A stretch of DNA of 64,000 bases from Haberlea rhodopensis. Its lineage: Eukaryota; Streptophyta; Magnoliopsida; Lamiales; Gesneriaceae. The DNA lies in assembly GCA_907163345.1 (NCBI GenBank), contig CAJQUN010000058.1, positions 2,418,001-2,482,000 of the forward strand. Reading direction: 5' to 3'. Each line of letters opens with the position of its first letter. Positions within the stretch are counted from its first letter, which is position 1. The translations under genes were made by a program, and so were the position numbers. The notes under the pieces are model-generated. The model was not told where the DNA came from. It ran no database searches and saw only the letters and a list, made by a program, of their open reading frames with translations. Shown in pieces: positions 1-12,150 of this stretch.

Positions 1-1053
1 GATCGATCGATCGAAACATTTTACCGATCGATCGAGGAGCTTCACCGATCGATCGAGAAATCCTTCGATCGATCGGCACCTGAAATTCAAAACATGCATT
101 AAACCTTCTATCTCGCTCGATCGATCGGGACCAAATCTCGATCGATCGAGAGCTCTAAAAAAATCGGGACTTCCCCAGATTTTTGAGCACCTCTTTTCAC
201 ACCATCATTTCTACTCATAAGGCATAAAACATGCTTGAACAAAAATGTTACCAGCTTCATAAAATTACCATGTATGTATTCAAATTAAGTTTAGCAAAAC
301 CTGAGCTAACATGCTTCATAACATCATCATAATCTTCATCCTCAACCAACCTTAAACAGAAACAGAGCATGCTTATCTTTTCCCAGATTTTCGAGCATAT
401 AGTTTCATAACAAGAAATCTATCACATAAATCATGTAAAGAGCTCGAACAACCATGCTAGTAGTTACATAATACTACCATGTAAGCATCCCTACCAAGGT
501 TCCACCCATACCTATACCTATCATGCAATAAAACCTCCCACCAAAAACCAAACCCCAATGAAAACTCTGAAAAACAGAGTATTAAACTTTACCCCTTCTT
601 TGGTAGGCTTTTGCACACAAAATCACCAGCTTATTCCTCCTCCTACAAACAGCTTACTCCACCGATTTTGAGAGGGAAAGAGAGGGAGAAGGAGGTGGAG
701 GGGGAAATGATTGCAAGACAATGGTCATAGCATGGGTTGGGGCAAGTGGAGGTATGGGTGTTGAACAAGTGGGGGATGGGTGGTGACCGAGGGGTGGGGG
801 TGGGGTGGTGTGGTTGGGGTGCCATGTGGTGTTTTAATTGTGTCCCGGTATTTATTACTATGTATTAAAATATCATCACTCGATATTTTCTAACTTCATT
901 TAATTAATACATCCTTTAAAACACTCAACATGCCCCCTAAATCATATCATCATATCATAATTATACTCCCCAATTTAAATACACCACAACCCTTAAACAA
1001 AACATAAATTGTCATCATAGCACATAATCATATAACATTTCGGGGGTATTACA
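1..1053 (-). repeat. 3' LTR of element A, partial
   Basis: On the minus strand the LTR opens with TGTAATACCCCCGAAATG at 1053. It matches the other LTR copy at 6020-7077 with scattered substitutions and small indels. The leftmost 160 bases hold part of a CGATCGATCG palindrome block. The rest is AT-rich LTR sequence, including a G-rich stretch at 770-830. No gene is seen; the 60-codon minus-strand reading frame at 643-825 is low-complexity LTR translation. Confidence 0.9.
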
Positions 1054-1089
1054 TTACTCCCCTACTTATAAGATTTCGTCCTCGAAATC
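1054..1089 (-). other. Element A polypurine tract and adjoining hairpin
   Basis: On the minus strand a perfect hairpin, GATTTCGAGGACGAAATC (1089-1072, 7-bp stem, AGGA loop), is followed by the purine-rich AAGTAGGGGAGTAA that directly abuts the 3' LTR. This position is where plus-strand DNA priming occurs in LTR retroelements. The same hairpin and tract recur at 20095-20130, 16628-16662, 32062-32096, 45411-45446 and 56674-56708. Confidence 0.85.
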
Positions 1090-1100
1090 CACATGCATCG

Positions 1101-4100
1101 TCATAACGGAACTAAACATAAAAACATACCAGAGAATAGTTCCGGATAGTGCTGCACCATATGCCGTTCCGTCTCCCATGTAGCCTCCTCGACACCCCGA
1201 TGATCCCACTGAACCTTGACCACCGGTACAACTTTGCTTCGAAATCTGCGATCCTCTTGATCCAGAGTCTTAATTGGTCGTTCCACGCAGGACACATCTG
1301 AGTCTATCTGAACTTCAGTAGGCTGTAAGACATGAGACGGGCCTGGCTCATACTTCTGTAACATAGAGACATGAAAAAACATCGTGTATGCCAGATAAAG
1401 ACGGCGGTAGAGCCAAACGGTAGGCCAATGTACCAATACGCTGTAAACTTCATACGGCCCAACATACCTCGGGGATAACTTCCCCCGCATACCAAGACGA
1501 ACTACACCCCTGAAGGGTGAGATTTTCAAGAAGACCCTATCTCCTACTTGGAATCCTAGCGGTCGTCGCCGCTTGTTGGCATAGGCTGCTTGCCTATCCT
1601 GGGTCGCCTTCATCTTTTAGCGTATCAACTTAATCTTGTCTTACATATCCTTAATCACATCCGGTCCTCCGACCACTTTACTAGTCAAGTCCTCCCAATA
1701 CAGCGGTGACCTACATCGTCGTCCGTAAAGAGCTTCAAAAGGAGTTATTTGAATGCTCGTCTGATAGCTGCTAATATAGGAGAACTCCATCATTGGCACT
1801 GAATCTTGCCACGGAGTATCAAAGTCCTAAACACATGCCCTCGACATGTCCTCGAGCGTCTGAAGGGTACGCTCTGTATGGCCGTCTGACTGAGGGTGAT
1901 AAGCTGTACTCAGTCTCACCTCGGTGTTCAAAGCTGTCTGGAAACCCTCCCAGAAATGTGAAGTGAACCTTGGGTCTCTGTCAGACGCAATCGAGACTGG
2001 AACTTCATGCAACCTCACCACATCCACACGTATGATTGGGCCATCTTTAGATACGCAAAAGTCATACAATAGGGGATGAAGTGAGCTACCTTCGTTAGCC
2101 TATCTACGATCACCCATATCGCATCAAATCCAGAGGCCGTCCTTGGTAAGTGGGTCACAAAGTCCATAATGATATGCCTCCACTTCCACTTAGGTACCTT
2201 CAAGCTCTTCAGCTCGCCACTAGGCCTCTGTCTTTCTGCCTTTACCTGTTGGCAGATCAAACATCTTTTAACGAAAGTGATCACATCGTGCTTCATGCGT
2301 CTCCACCAGAACCGACCACTTAGGTCCTTATACATTTTCCTTCCTCCTGGGTGGATATTGAACCGACCACTATGAGCCCGTTCCGATATTCCTTTAAGCA
2401 ACTCCGGCGTATCTGGGACTACCCATCGGTTGCCCAGCCTCAAGGAATCATCTTCTGCCATTCTGAACTTTGATGGCTGTCCCCGAATCACTAAAAAAAA
2501 AACGACCACCTCTAAACCTCATCATCTGACCTCTGGGCTTTCCTAATAGCCTCAAATATGTCTGGCTCAGCCAACAAGGTCGACACTCGCACCTGCGACG
2601 TGTCCACATCAAAATCATAGCCTAAATGGCAACAAGAGGTCATCATAGCTGATAAATTCATGACATCCATCTTCTTTGTCGCATACTTATCTCAGCCTGT
2701 GTGAACAAAACTCCAGGCTCTTATGGTCCGTGTAGATGGTAAGCGACGTACCATGCATGTAATGCCTCCAAATCTTCAAAGCAAGTATAAAGGCTGCCAG
2801 CTCCAAATCATGGACTGGGTACCCATTCTCATGTGGTTGCAACTGCCTCAATGCATAAGCCACCACATGCTTATCTTGCATCAACACACAGTCCAAACCC
2901 TGCAGTGATGCATTCGTGTACAAGGCAATCCTCTTATTCTCAGAAGGAATCACCAACATAGGTGTCGTGGTCTTGGAAGCTTTCCTCACAAGCTTCGGAC
3001 CAATAGAACGACACTCCTTTCTGAGTCAACTGTGTCAGGGTTCTGGCAATCCCTAAGGATCTGGAGTACTGTTCTCAAGTGCTTTACGTGTTCCTCTTCA
3101 GTTCGAGAGTAAATAAGCACATCGTCAATGGAAACTATGACGAACTGATCCATACATGGTTGGGACACTCTGTTCATCAGGCTCATAAAATAACTGGGGC
3201 ATTCGTCACCCTAAAAGGCATGACTAAGAATCCGTAGTGCCCATATCTAGTCCTGGAAGCTGTCTTCTGTACATCATCCTCTTGAACTCGAATCTGATGA
3301 TACTCCGACCTCAGATCGATCTTACTGTAGAGCCTCGTACTCTGCATTTGATCAAACCAATCATCAATCCCCGGAAGCGGATACTTATTCTTCATCATGG
3401 TTTTGTTCGGTTGTCTGAAATCGATGCACAGCCGCATCGAACCATCTTTCTTCTTAACAAATAAAACTGGTGCACCCGGGCGATACGCTAAGGCGTATAT
3501 AGCCCTTGTCAAGGGGCTCCTGCAACTGAACATTTAACTCCTTTTGCTCCGTTGGTGCCATCCTATACGGGGCACGAGAAATGGTAGACGTTCCTGATAG
3601 TAACTTAATCCCAAACTCAACCTCTCTTGTCGGTGGGAATCCGGGAATCTCTTCCGGAGATACATCAGGAAACACCGCCACTACGGGCACATCCTCAACC
3701 TTGAACTCTTCCCTCTTTTCAGTAATAACAACAATATAGATGAGATATCCTTTATGGTCTTGTTCCAATAACTGTGCCATCTTGACAATAGATATTAACG
3801 GAATCCTTGAACGGAAATCATCCCCATAGAATGTCCATTGGACTCCCATATCAGACCTGAATCGGACAGTCCTTGTCTGCAGTCCACAACTGCCTGATAC
3901 TTGTTCAGCACATCGATGCCCACAATGCATTCGAAGTCTGTCATTCCCAGCACAATCAAATCTAATCTTAACTCATTATCCTCAAAATAAATGAGGCCAT
4001 CATAGACAATCTGATCCGTAGTCAAATTTCTTCCTGCGGGGGTCGAGACTACAAGAGGCATGGGCGACGGAGAAGTGCATATGAAATCGCATCGTTTACT

Positions 4101-4118
4101 TCTGCATTCGCTGCTATG
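1101..4118 (-). pseudogene. Degraded chromovirus pol (PR-RT-RH-INT-chromodomain), gag deleted
   Basis: Remnant polyprotein read right to left. Protease-region fragment at 3795-4076 (IVLGMTDFECIVGIDVLN), RT fragments at 2986-3533 (IDDVLIYS), RNase H fragment at 2687-2989 (YTDHKSLEF), zinc-binding HHCC and integrase core at 1827-2509, integrase C-terminus and chromodomain at 1101-1613 (VKVQWDHRGVEEATWETE). Compared with element C, nearly all gag and the protease active-site stretch are missing: about ten gag codons run straight into the protease region near 4075. Further deletions remove RT thumb/RNase H connection (near 3040 and 2990) and the RNase H end (near 2690). Several frameshifts separate the fragments, and the gag start reads ATA instead of ATG. 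It cannot encode a working polyprotein. Confidence 0.9.
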
Positions 4119-4323
4119 CTGCAACACAAGGGTTAACCACAATACCCAAAAGCAGTTCATATAAAGCACATCGTTAGATAATTAAACATGTTAGCATAAC
4201 ATATGAACTTCATATGCAACATACATATAAAACAAGTTCAAAAGTAAGCACCTAGCCAACTTATTGCTAAGGCTACCCTTCACTCATTCCCGAGTTATCT
4301 AACCACTGCTCTGATACCACTAA
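4119..4323 (-). other. Element A leader with primer-binding site
   Basis: Untranslated leader between LTR and gag remnant. The minus strand reads TGGTATCAGAGCAGTGG at 4319-4303, four bases inside the LTR. This is the usual plant initiator-methionine tRNA primer site. The leader ends in a splice-acceptor-like TTGCAG (AG ending at 4119) preceded by GTTAACCC, a layout shared with elements C and E. Confidence 0.85.
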
Positions 4324-4739
4324 TGTAGGGTCTTCCTACCTTAATCTCATCTTAATACACAATTTATGGACTAAACAAGCATTAATAACGTCTTAGGGTT
4401 CAGATTGTAGCTTTCAACCTTAATTAATGACATTCTCAATATGAATGTTAAAGCGATAGAATTATAGTACTACTAGAGTAGAGACTATCCAGAAATCCTG
4501 AATCCTAACATCTTTCATGCTCCTCATAGCTCACTGCCTCAACCCGGCCCTTAGTCCTTTAGTCCAAAAGTGTACCTACAGGAACAACCCATCATGAGCA
4601 TGTATATCGTTACTTAACATCATAAGGCAATGGCATATAAATAAATGCATGAAAATAATTGGTAACGTATACTTCCTGGTTAATTGCATTAACCCACTTT
4701 GGTTGTCCCTGTTTCATAGCCATGCATATAATCATTAAT

Positions 4740-4970
4740 TCTTGACATGAATGATTAAAATCGTCGTCTTATAAATATCGTCATCTTACAACATCATCAT
4801 CATATAAGCATTATCATCTTATACATATCATCATTTATAACATCATATATGCATCATCATCTTATATCATCATCTTATAGCATCATCATCTTATAACTCA
4901 TCATCATCTTATAACGTCATCATCTTATAACATCGTCATCATTTAAACATCATAACAAAATACAACAATA
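4740..4970. repeat. CATCAT/TTATA microsatellite in A 5' LTR
   Basis: Imperfect repetition of CATCATCATCTTATA-like units. It corresponds, in reverse complement, to the GATGATGTATAA arrays inside element F (54843-55465). Confidence 0.85.
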
Positions 4971-5044
4971 AATGTACGAAGTCTTGGTTAAGTAACTTGC
5001 TGGTTATTCGTTAACTTCTTCTTGTTAACCCTGATTTATCTTCG

Positions 5045-5345
5045 TGCATATGGGCATCTTATCCCGTGGTATCTTACCACACAATAACATCATATGGCCT
5101 CTTACCATATGGGCATCTTACCCCGTAGCATCTTACCACATAATAACATCGTATGGCATCTTACCATATGGGCATCTTACCCCGTGGCATCTTACCACAT
5201 AATAACATCGTATGGCATCTTACCATATGGGCATCTTACCACATAATAACATCGTATGGCATCTTACCATATGGGCATCTTACCCCGTGGCATCTTACCA
5301 CATTATAACATTGTATGGCATCTTACCATATGGGCATCTTACCCT
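5045..5345 (-). repeat. 59-bp hairpin minisatellite in A 5' LTR
   Basis: About five copies of a 59-bp unit (spacing of the AATAACATC anchor 5083, 5142, 5201; one unit shortened). On the minus strand each unit carries hairpins with the loop TAAGAYG: TATGG/CCATA, GGG/CCC and GTGG/CCAC stems. It is the same unit as the array inside element F at 53646-54752. Confidence 0.85.
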
Positions 5346-5374
5346 TATAAACATCGTATATCATTATTGTAAAT

Positions 5375-5715
5375 TTACTTATCACAATCATCATCATAAA
5401 CATCATCATCATATACATCATCATCATAAACTTACTTATCATAATCATCATCGTAAACATCATCATCATAAACATCATCATCATAATCATCATCGTAAGC
5501 ATCATCATCGTAAACATGATTATCATAATCATCATCGTAAGCATCATCATCGTAAACATCATCATCATAATCATCATCGTAAGCATCATCATCATAAACA
5601 TCATTATCATAATCATCATCGTAAGCATCATTATCATAAACATCATCATCATAATCATCATCATCATAAACTTACTTATCATACTCATCCTCACTAACAT
5701 CATCATCATAAATAC
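5375..5715. repeat. CATCAT microsatellite in A 5' LTR
   Basis: Long imperfect CATCATCATAAA/CATCATCGTAAG tract. It yields His-rich, Ile-rich and Met-rich reading frames on either strand that are artefacts of the repeat. Confidence 0.9.
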
Positions 5716-5948
5716 TTATGAAATTAATGCATGGTCAGAGTTAGGAGTGCGTTACCATCCGATGCCCGTACGCTTCTTACGTACCTTTTCAAAAGGAGGA
5801 GGAGTCAACAGACTTATCTCCTTGATTGTGCTGGTACCTGGAGTGGCTCTACAAGACCACACAATACCATATTAGATGCCTCAATACCATCTCACATCAT
5901 AAACTTAACAAAATAAAACATCATTTTATTTTTCAACATTCTGCCTCT

Positions 5949-6165
5949 CTCGATCGATCGGCTCCGAGGTCTCGATCGATCGAGAAACTGTGCACAACAG
6001 TGCTCAACCATTCTGCCTCGATCGATCGATCGAAACATTTTACCGATCGATCGAGGAGCTTCACCGATCGATCGAGAAATCCTTCGATCGATCGGCACCT
6101 GAAATTCAAAACATGCTTTAAACCTTCTGTCTCGCTCGATCGATCGGGACCAAATCTCGATCGAT
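5949..6165. repeat. CGATCGATCG palindrome block, A 5' LTR
   Basis: Eight copies of CGATCGATCG in about 215 bp, several with self-complementary flanks such as TCTCGATCGATCGAGA. The matching block in the 3' LTR is at 1-160. The equivalent position in the LTRs of C, E, S1, G and H holds a similar block. Confidence 0.95.
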
Positions 6166-7077
6166 CGAGAGCTCTAAAAAAATCGGGACTTCCCCAGATT
6201 TTTGAGCACCTCTTTTCACACCATCATTTCTACTTCATAAGGCATAAAACATGCTTGAACAAAAATGTTACCAGCTTCATAAAATTACCATGTATGTATT
6301 CAAATTAAAGGTTTAGCAAAACATGAGCTAACATGCTTCATAACATCATCATAATCTTCATCCTCAACCAACCTTAAACAGAAACAGAGCATGCTTATCT
6401 TTTCCCAGATTTTCGAGCATATAGTTTCATAACAAGAAATCTATCACATAAATCATGTAAAGAGCTCGAACAACCATGCTAGTAGTTACATAATACTACC
6501 ATGTAAGCATCCCTACCAAGGTTCCACCCATACTTATACCTATCATGCAATAAAACCTCCCACCAAAAACCAAACCCCAAAGAAAACTCTAAAAAATAGA
6601 GTATTAAACTTTACCCCTCTTCTTTGGTAGGCTTTTGCACACAAAATCACCAGCTTATTCCTCCTCCTACAAACAGCTTACTCCACCGATTTTGAGAGTG
6701 AAAGAGAGGGAGAAGGAGGTGGAGGGGGAAATGATTGCAAGACAATGGTCATAGCATGGGTTGAGGCAAGTGGAGGTATGGGTGTTGAACAAGTGGGGGA
6801 TGGGTGGTGACCGAGGGGTGGGGGTGGGGTGGTGTGGTTGGGGTGCCATGTGGTGTTTTAATTGTGTCCCGGTATTTATTACGATGTATTAAAATATCAT
6901 CACTAGATATTTTCTAACTTCATTTAATTAATACATCCTTTAAAACACTCAACATGCCCCCTAAATCATATCATCATATCATAATTATACTCCCCAATTT
7001 AAATACACCACAACCCTTAAACATAACATAAATTGTCATCATAGCACATAATCAAATAACATTTCGGGGGTATTACA

Positions 7078-7617
7078 ATTTGAATCTTTTGGGAGATTCG
7101 TTGTTTTGGTTTGTGTGGTGTTGATGTTGAAACCACACCCTTTTTGTCAACCATCATTCTCCGTGGAGTGAGAATAATTGAGGATTGACAGTTGGTTTGG
7201 GATTTTGGGTATGATTGGAGATACCCAAGTCTATTGCATGGAGTGTGCATGTTGTGTTGGTGCTTAGGCATGTATGCCGGTGCGGGTAGACGAATGCCAG
7301 CATTTTCTTGGTACTCGTCAAGCATCGGTCAATATGCTTAGATGAATGAATCTCCGGTTTGAGATTGTGGCACTTTGAGATTGGTATTCTCGATGGCACG
7401 ATGTGTTCTGATGAACGACCGTGAGGGTTGGTTGACTTCCCCTGAGGTGGGATTGTCATACTTTAGGCCATGGTAATCCATTTCTGAGGAATTTGATAAC
7501 GTCCATGTGTTAAGATTTTTGAATCCTAGGGTAAACGAGGGATGTCCAATTTTCGGATTGGTTAAGTGTCGTGGTTGGCACGTGTGGCGGGAATACAATT
7601 GATTGTTCTTGCATGTC
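7078..7617 (+). mobile_element. Element G internal non-coding segment (left piece)
   Basis: Resembles the 3' half of the element D interior (for example 30760-31320, around the AGATTCGTT and GGGATACCC-like stretches). It continues after element B at 37746. The breakpoint is proven by ATGTC at 7613-7617 repeated at 37746-37750. No gag or pol similarity is seen; reading frames on the minus strand here have no recognisable domain. Confidence 0.7.
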
Positions 7618-7841
7618 TGTGATGTCCAGATTATTATTAATCATTTGTTGGACTAAATATGATTTGAATTTTATTGATAATTAATTTTAGAATTAATTAG
7701 AAGTGGAATTGACCAAGTGAAGGTCAACTGGCAAATTAATCGGATCCTAAAATATTTTGAGATTGTAAAATATACTCCAATAATATTTTAGAGATAAATT
7801 AATTAAAATGAAGAACTTAAGTTTTGGGTTTTTGGGGTGTG

Positions 7842-7851
7842 TATAAATACC
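7842..7851 (+). promoter_or_regulatory. TATA box of element B LTR
   Basis: TATAAATACC, 230 bp into the LTR, upstream of a GC-rich leader (7975-8170). The 3' LTR has TATAAATCCC at 16882-16891. Elements D and F have TATAAATACC in the same place, which supports a shared core promoter. Confidence 0.65.
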
Positions 7852-7974
7852 AATCGTTGTCTAAAAATAATTTATCAGTGCACCGGTGACACTTCGATGT
7901 ACAAAACCGGGTTAGGATACAAAAAAAAAAAAAATGTTATGTTGGCATTTTCGGACACACATTAAAAGGTGTAA

Positions 7975-8170
7975 AATCGCGCACAGAAATCCCGAACCCC
8001 TTCTCCTCCCGCGCGATACCTGACCCCTCGCCACTAAACCGTCGCGCCCGCCGCCGTCCGAGCTCCTTCCGGCGCGTCCGAACCGCCGCCGCCTTCGTAT
8101 CTCCCAGGCGCTTCTTTCCATACCAATATCGTGAAGTTTCGTCGCCGATCGCGTCCGGATCTTGCAAGAA
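7975..8170 (+). other. GC-rich transcribed leader in B LTR
   Basis: A CG-rich island rich in CCGCCGCC and GGCGCG, in otherwise AT-rich DNA, about 130 bp after the TATA box. Related leaders occur in D (25815-25930) and F (50960-51080). The frames through it are not conserved as protein between families, so it is read as untranslated leader. Confidence 0.5.
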
Positions 8171-8334
8171 AGTGCGCGGTTCAAAATCACGATTTCGTCC
8201 GATTTTGGAGCGATTTTCTTCCGATTGTTTTGTGGGTAATTCTCGTCGTCCCTTAGTCGTTATTCCCCTGAAATCCCACAAATTTTTGATGAACTTTGGT
8301 TCGATTTTGATGGCATTTTTGGTAGGGTTGCTCG

Positions 8335-8415
8335 AGTGTGTGCAGTGTGTGCAGCAGTGTGTGTGCGTGTGTGTGTTTCTGCGTGTGGGTGTGTGTCCAG
8401 CATGTGTTTGTGGAT
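8335..8415 (+). repeat. TG-rich simple repeat, B 5' LTR
   Basis: Imperfect (TG)n with CAG and CGTG interruptions. The same tract is in the 3' LTR at 17376-17456. Confidence 0.9.
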
Positions 8416-11400
8416 GAAGATGGTGTGTATGTGTGTTCCAACATGTATTGGTATAGGTACAAGGCTTCTATATATGTTGTGCCTTGTGGTTGGATGATGT
8501 TTTGTTCATGTAAAAGGTTAACTTAAATTAGTGTAATGGGTTAAGGCGGTTATGTGACGATAAATTGAGTATGAACAATTGGGAATTGGATAGCATGAAA
8601 ATGTTATTAATTGTAGGGATTTAATCATAACTCACATTATTGAACGGATAATTGTTGAAAATGAATTGGTGATTAAATGTCGTGACTTAGAGTCATTGTT
8701 GTTAAAAGGTGAAGACTAGATTCATGCTAGTATGTGTTGACATGGAATAGAGTTATGGTGATATTTATGCTCAAGTGGATAGCATGACATGTATTAATGA
8801 TTTATGTCACTTTATTGAATTACCACCCTTAGTAGTGAGTTCTAAATCAAGAATTATGGAACCAATGCATCTTTAAATTGTTAAAGTTGAATTTAATCAA
8901 TAAATGACTTTGTGTTGGGATTAAGGGAATTGGATTAAAGGGATAGAATCTCTTATCTACATGGATCCCTTCTTTCGTGTCTTGGTTTGAATCACCTCGG
9001 TGTGAGTTTGAATAATTGTGGAACGTGTTAATTGGCTTAATTGGATTGTTTAGTTAGACACCAGTTGGATATTATTATACATACACCCTTGCACTTTCTT
9101 CCCTCTGTTGAACTTGCGTGTCTAGTGAACTACTATGTGAGTTTGGCGTGATCTTGCATGTATGGGTGTGTGTATCCCGCATCATGTGTGTGATGTAGCG
9201 GGTGATGGGAGATGATGGGGTTTTGCATTACCAATGTGATATCATGATTCATGTGAGGATGTGTGCATCCAAAGTATTGATTATGATCTGATTCATAATA
9301 TTGAGTTATTGATTTGTGATATAGAAATGAAAGTAAGAACTCTTTGATGGATGTTCATTGCTCGGATTATGAGCTAATATTGAATTGATGTTCGATATAG
9401 ACTCTACAGGAGACTTCGGACGTTGATGATAGCTTATTCATGTTGTCTACTATAAGGTACGTGGTGACGTACGAGCAGGTATATCTAGTATCTATACATT
9501 CATGTATACATGCAATTTTGAATATGATGATTCAGGTATGTGTTTGACTTTAATAATTGAGCTCCATATATGAGTTATGGGGGACACGTAGTGGTACGTG
9601 ATCCAATGTTACTTGTTGAGTAGTGATGCCGTGGGCATGAACGATATGAGAAAATATCGAGAACGAGATAGTGGGATAACCAGGGTTACATTGGGATAGC
9701 CAGGTTTACATGATGTTGAATTATTTATGTTGAGCATAAATGATGCATTGTTGTTGTATTGAATTCATAATGTTGTTGGATATCATATTTTGATGATAAT
9801 ACTGAACTTGACATTATGAAAGTCCGTGAGTTTGAAACAGGAACAGTGTGTGGAAGCTATACAGATTAGGAATTGTACAGGGAGTATATTTTATGAGTTT
9901 TGAATAATCTAAATTGTTGCATTATGATTTCATACGTTGCTTTGTGATCGAATATTGAGTTGGAGTGTGCTCACCCTGTGTGGGGGCTGTTTCTGTTGAA
10001 ACAGGTACAACAGGTACGATGCTGCTTTGGCGTGCTAGGCTCGCACCTTGTTGGATGATGCTTCCAGGAGCATAGTATGAGATTGAGCCGATATACGAGG
10101 TTGAGCGGTTGGTATTTATACTAACTATGCATCCGGATGAATATCCGTTATTCGTTGCTCTTCTGTGAGCACTTGTATGTGTATATGGACTGTATAAGGG
10201 TGTTGAAACCCACTTTCGTTGTCTTATTAGTGTAGTGACTTCCCTGGCCGGGAATTTACTTGTGTTTCTATATTCTGTTTAATATTGCGTTGTCACTGGT
10301 CGGGAATTATATTATGTGATGAGTTTTATTTCCGGATAGCCTAGTTTGTGATATCCCCGAAATGATTATGTGATTTTAATCATTTAAGTTATACTGTGAT
10401 GTTAATGTGTTAATTCATGGGATTGGATAACTTATATTGGGGAGAATTACTTCAGGGTGCATGTAACATGTATTGGGTTTTTGGGGTGTGTATTGTTGTT
10501 TTGGTAAAGCATGCAAAAAGGGGTAATTGAAGTATTTTGTTGAGAAAATACTATAAATATCATGTGGGGATATTTTAAATACATCGTGCTAATTCGGGAC
10601 CAAAACATAACACATCAAACCACCCAACACTTAACCACCCCCCCCAACCCATACTTTGACTCAGCATGAGCTGGCCATGCTTCCACTTGGCTCAATAATT
10701 TAACACCTTTCCAGCACTCCAAATTTCGAACCTCCTCTTCCAAAATACCATCCAGCAGCTGCTAAGCAATTTTAGGAGGAGCCCTTCCATTTCCATCGCC
10801 TGGAAATCCTTCAAAAATCGGGGCAAAGTAGGGTGAGGAACTACCCTGTTTCTTTCTGGAAAAACTGGTTTGGTTCTACTTTTGAGCATGGTGAAAAACG
10901 GCATGTTAGCATATGTTTCTTGAAACCTGTGATTTAAATGCTTACATGGTGTTTTTATGAGTCTCTCTGTAATTTTCCTTAAGCATGATGCATGTTTTAT
11001 GTGGAAGATTTAAGCTTGTGAAAAGTAGTGCTCAAAAATCTGGGTAGAGATTTCCTCTGTTTTTCTGGAAAACGTGGGTTGGGAGTGTTTTTGAGGAGGT
11101 GTTATCATGCATGATAAGCTTATATATTGGAGAAACTTTGATGTAAAAATATGCTTGGTAGTTTTGTGAAACCCATGGCATGTTTAGTTGAGCACGGTTT
11201 ATGTTATATGTGTTAGTTTTGATAGCATGTAAAGAGGTGCTCAAGAATTCTGGAAATGAAAATGTGCCCTGTTTCCAGAAAAAGTTGATCCAGTACTTGT
11301 TTAAATGATCGATATTTATGCATGTAGGTTTATGCTCAGGGTGTATATTTGGTTTGAATACACTCAGGGTAGTGTAATTCAAATGCTAGCATGATGATCT

Positions 11401-11487
11401 TAGTATGTATTATGTCCTACATGTTAGATTTAAGGGTATAAATATCGGTGTTAAGCAATTCTGGAAAATCGCCGAAGGAACAAGGTT

Positions 11488-11647
11488 GGCGATCGATCGC
11501 CAAGGAGGCGCGATCGATCGCGACGTTCCAGTGGGTTTTGGCGATCGATCGCCAATATTGGGGCGATCGATCGCTGAATGTTTTTTTTTGGTATGCGAGG
11601 CAGTAGCATCTCGCGATCGATCGGGGCTCATGGGCGATCGATCGCGA
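11488..11647. repeat. CGATCGATCG palindrome block, S1
   Basis: Six copies with flanks such as GGCGATCGATCGCC and TCGCGATCGATCGCGA, about 90 bp before the GAACCATCCCAGGTGCC motif. Confidence 0.95.
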
Positions 11648-11997
11648 GATGATATTGAAGGATTAATTTTGTTTTTAATTTGGTTTTGCTTCCGGATTAT
11701 TATGAGATGCCTAATATTGTGTTGTGTGGCTATGTAGAACCATCCCAGGTGCCAGCACAACCGAGGAGATAAAGTCGATTGACTCCTCTATCTTTTGAAA
11801 GGTACGTAAGCGACGTACGGGCATCCCAACGGTAACATGTACTTTATGTTTGTCTTTATGACACATGATGAATGCAATGTGGTGCATTAAGATTATGATA
11901 CATGTTTTTATGCATTGTTTTTGCATATGTATGTTGTGAAATATAAGAGGTGTATTTCACGAGTCAAAGTTATCTTAGTAAGGATTTTAATGGCTTA

Positions 11998-12150
11998 CGC
12001 TAAAGTCCATTGGAAGCGATGAAGAATTCCGCTTACATGGAGTAGCAACGCTAAAGTCCATTGGAAGCGATGAAGAATTCCGCTTACATGGAGTAGCAAC
12101 GCTAAAGTCCATTGGAAGCGATGAAGAATTCCGCTTACATGGAGTAGCAA
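11998..12150 (+). repeat. 51-bp tandem repeat x3 in S1
   Basis: Three exact-length units (starts 11998, 12049, 12100), each containing AAGCG...CGCTT as a small hairpin (AGCGATGAAGAATTCCGCT). A single copy is found inside element D at about 28530-28580. Confidence 0.95.

Larger units (their letters stand above)
1..7077 (-). mobile_element. Element A: gag-deleted Ty3/gypsy chromovirus (partial)
   Basis: Minus-strand LTR retrotransposon cut by the left window edge. Order along the minus strand: 5' LTR (7077-4324), Met-tRNA primer site, a broken polyprotein, polypurine tract, then the start of the 3' LTR (1053-1). Bases 1-1053 align almost throughout with 6020-7077. The right end abuts a piece of element G, so A inserted into G. 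The right target duplicate would be ATTTG at 7078-7082, but its partner lies outside the window. Integrase, RT and chromodomain relatives are of the Tekay/Del-like chromovirus type. Confidence 0.9.
4324..7077 (-). repeat. 5' LTR of element A
   Basis: A 2,754-bp LTR bounded by TG (7077 on the minus strand) and CA (4324). It is longer than the C and E LTRs because of simple-repeat and 59-bp tandem arrays. From right to left it holds a G-rich promoter-side region, a palindrome block (5949-6165), the GTACGT...CGTAC motif (5764-5785), ATGATG microsatellite, 59-bp hairpin array, more microsatellite, and an end reading GGTAGGAAGACCCTACA. Confidence 0.92.

Noticed and set aside
5212..5697. 161-codon His-rich frame (HHHHKHH repeats), with Met-rich and Ile-rich frames over the same bases
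   Set aside because: Pure translation of the CATCAT microsatellite and 59-bp array; open in several frames on both strands and not conserved.
7912..8190. Minus-strand Arg-rich frame (also 16857-17231)
   Set aside because: Antisense of the GC-rich LTR leader; present only because both LTR copies share it, with no domain.
8335..8415. TG/CA tract as a Z-DNA or regulatory site
   Set aside because: A short imperfect microsatellite copied in both LTRs; nothing beyond composition supports a function.
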